Assembly: GCA_002293615.1 (NCBI GenBank)
Contig: DBDN01000067.1
Coordinates: 1-6,626 of the forward strand
DNA length: 6,626 bases
Direction: 5' to 3'
Source of the DNA: Betaproteobacteria bacterium UBA931
GTDB taxonomy: Bacteria; Pseudomonadota; Gammaproteobacteria; Burkholderiales; Casimicrobiaceae
Positions 6,387 to 6,626 of the stretch are shown here, in pieces. Positions within the stretch are counted from its first letter, which is position 1. Each line of letters starts with the position of its first letter. Both the position numbers and the translations under genes were made by a program. The notes under the pieces are model-generated. The model saw only the letters and a list, made by a program, of their open reading frames with translations, ran no database searches and was not told where the DNA came from.

Positions 6387-6626
6387 TTAATATTTCTCGA
6401 ACATTGCCTGAATCTGTTTCGGAGATTTTGTCTTGGTCAGCGCCAGTTGCAATAAAACGCGCGCTTTCTGCGGATTCAACGTGCCTGCCGCCACAAAGCC
6501 GTACTTGGCGTCATCCACTTCGGCGTCCAATGTCGTCGCGCCGGTCGGTACCCGGGATGAGCGCGCTACAGCAATACCGCTTTTTGCCGCGCCTTCGAGC
6601 GCGGTGAAAATTGTTTTGTACAGATT
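6387..6626 (-). CDS. Type II L-asparaginase, C-terminal 79 residues (5' part outside window)
   Basis: The minus strand is open from the window edge to TAA at 6387-6389. The visible residues match the C-terminal domain of type II (AnsB-like) asparaginases: GIAVARSSRVPTG, then DDAKYGFVAAGTLNPQKAR, VLLQLALTKTK and the terminal PKQIQAMFEKY. The SSRV, GTLNPQKAR and LLQLALT blocks are typical of this enzyme. It hydrolyses L-asparagine to aspartate and ammonia; type II enzymes usually work in the periplasm as homotetramers. The catalytic threonines and any signal peptide lie in the missing N-terminal part, so activity and location cannot be confirmed here. It converges on the DUF3422 gene and shares its terminator. 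The symbol ansB would be reasonable but is not assigned from a fragment. Confidence 0.93.
   Translation of the reverse strand, partial: NLYKTIFTALEGAAKSGIAVARSSRVPTGATTLDAEVDDAKYGFVAAGTLNPQKARVLLQLALTKTKSPKQIQAMFEKY

Noticed and set aside
1..6626. CRISPR arrays, tRNA or rRNA genes, insertion sequences, phage or toxin-antitoxin genes
   Set aside because: I saw no regularly spaced repeats, no cloverleaf with a conserved T-loop, no transposase motifs and no terminal inverted repeats with target duplications by eye.

Overview
This window looks like ordinary chromosomal DNA of a betaproteobacterium, probably Burkholderiales. The evidence is a DUF3460 protein (a family I know mainly from Betaproteobacteria), a DUF3422 membrane-anchored protein, and a small DUF4870-like membrane protein with the HFRWQIRTFW motif familiar from Neisseria and Burkholderiales. 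Moderate GC content and a type II asparaginase would suit a host-associated lineage such as Sutterellaceae. That family-level guess is weak.

Left part, minus strand (about 1-3983). A three-membrane-segment protein at 3564-3983 is followed after 133 bp by miaB (2102-3430), the tRNA methylthiotransferase. After a further 25 bp comes a large secreted zinc metalloprotease (1-2076) with a lipoprotein signal. The protease runs off the left edge, and 692 codons are visible. miaB and the protease are close enough to be co-transcribed.

Middle (about 3984-4744). A roughly 120-bp divergent intergenic region carries short inverted repeats. It is followed by a stretch that looks non-coding but is the wreck of an EamA/DMT-superfamily permease (4103-4663). 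Recognisable EamA segments lie in all three plus-strand frames, with at least four frame changes and internal loss.

Right part, plus strand (4745-6343). A 69-residue DUF3460 protein is followed after 48 bp by a 446-residue DUF3422 protein with two C-terminal membrane segments. A strong 12-13 bp hairpin with A/T tracts on both sides ends this unit. It also serves the convergent gene at 6387-6626, the last 79 residues of a type II L-asparaginase whose N-terminus lies outside the window.

No tRNA, rRNA, CRISPR array, insertion sequence or phage gene was seen. I found no clear sign of a new multi-gene system. The items most worth a second look are the decayed transporter, the DUF3460-DUF3422 pair of unknown function, and the predicted outer-membrane metalloprotease behind miaB.
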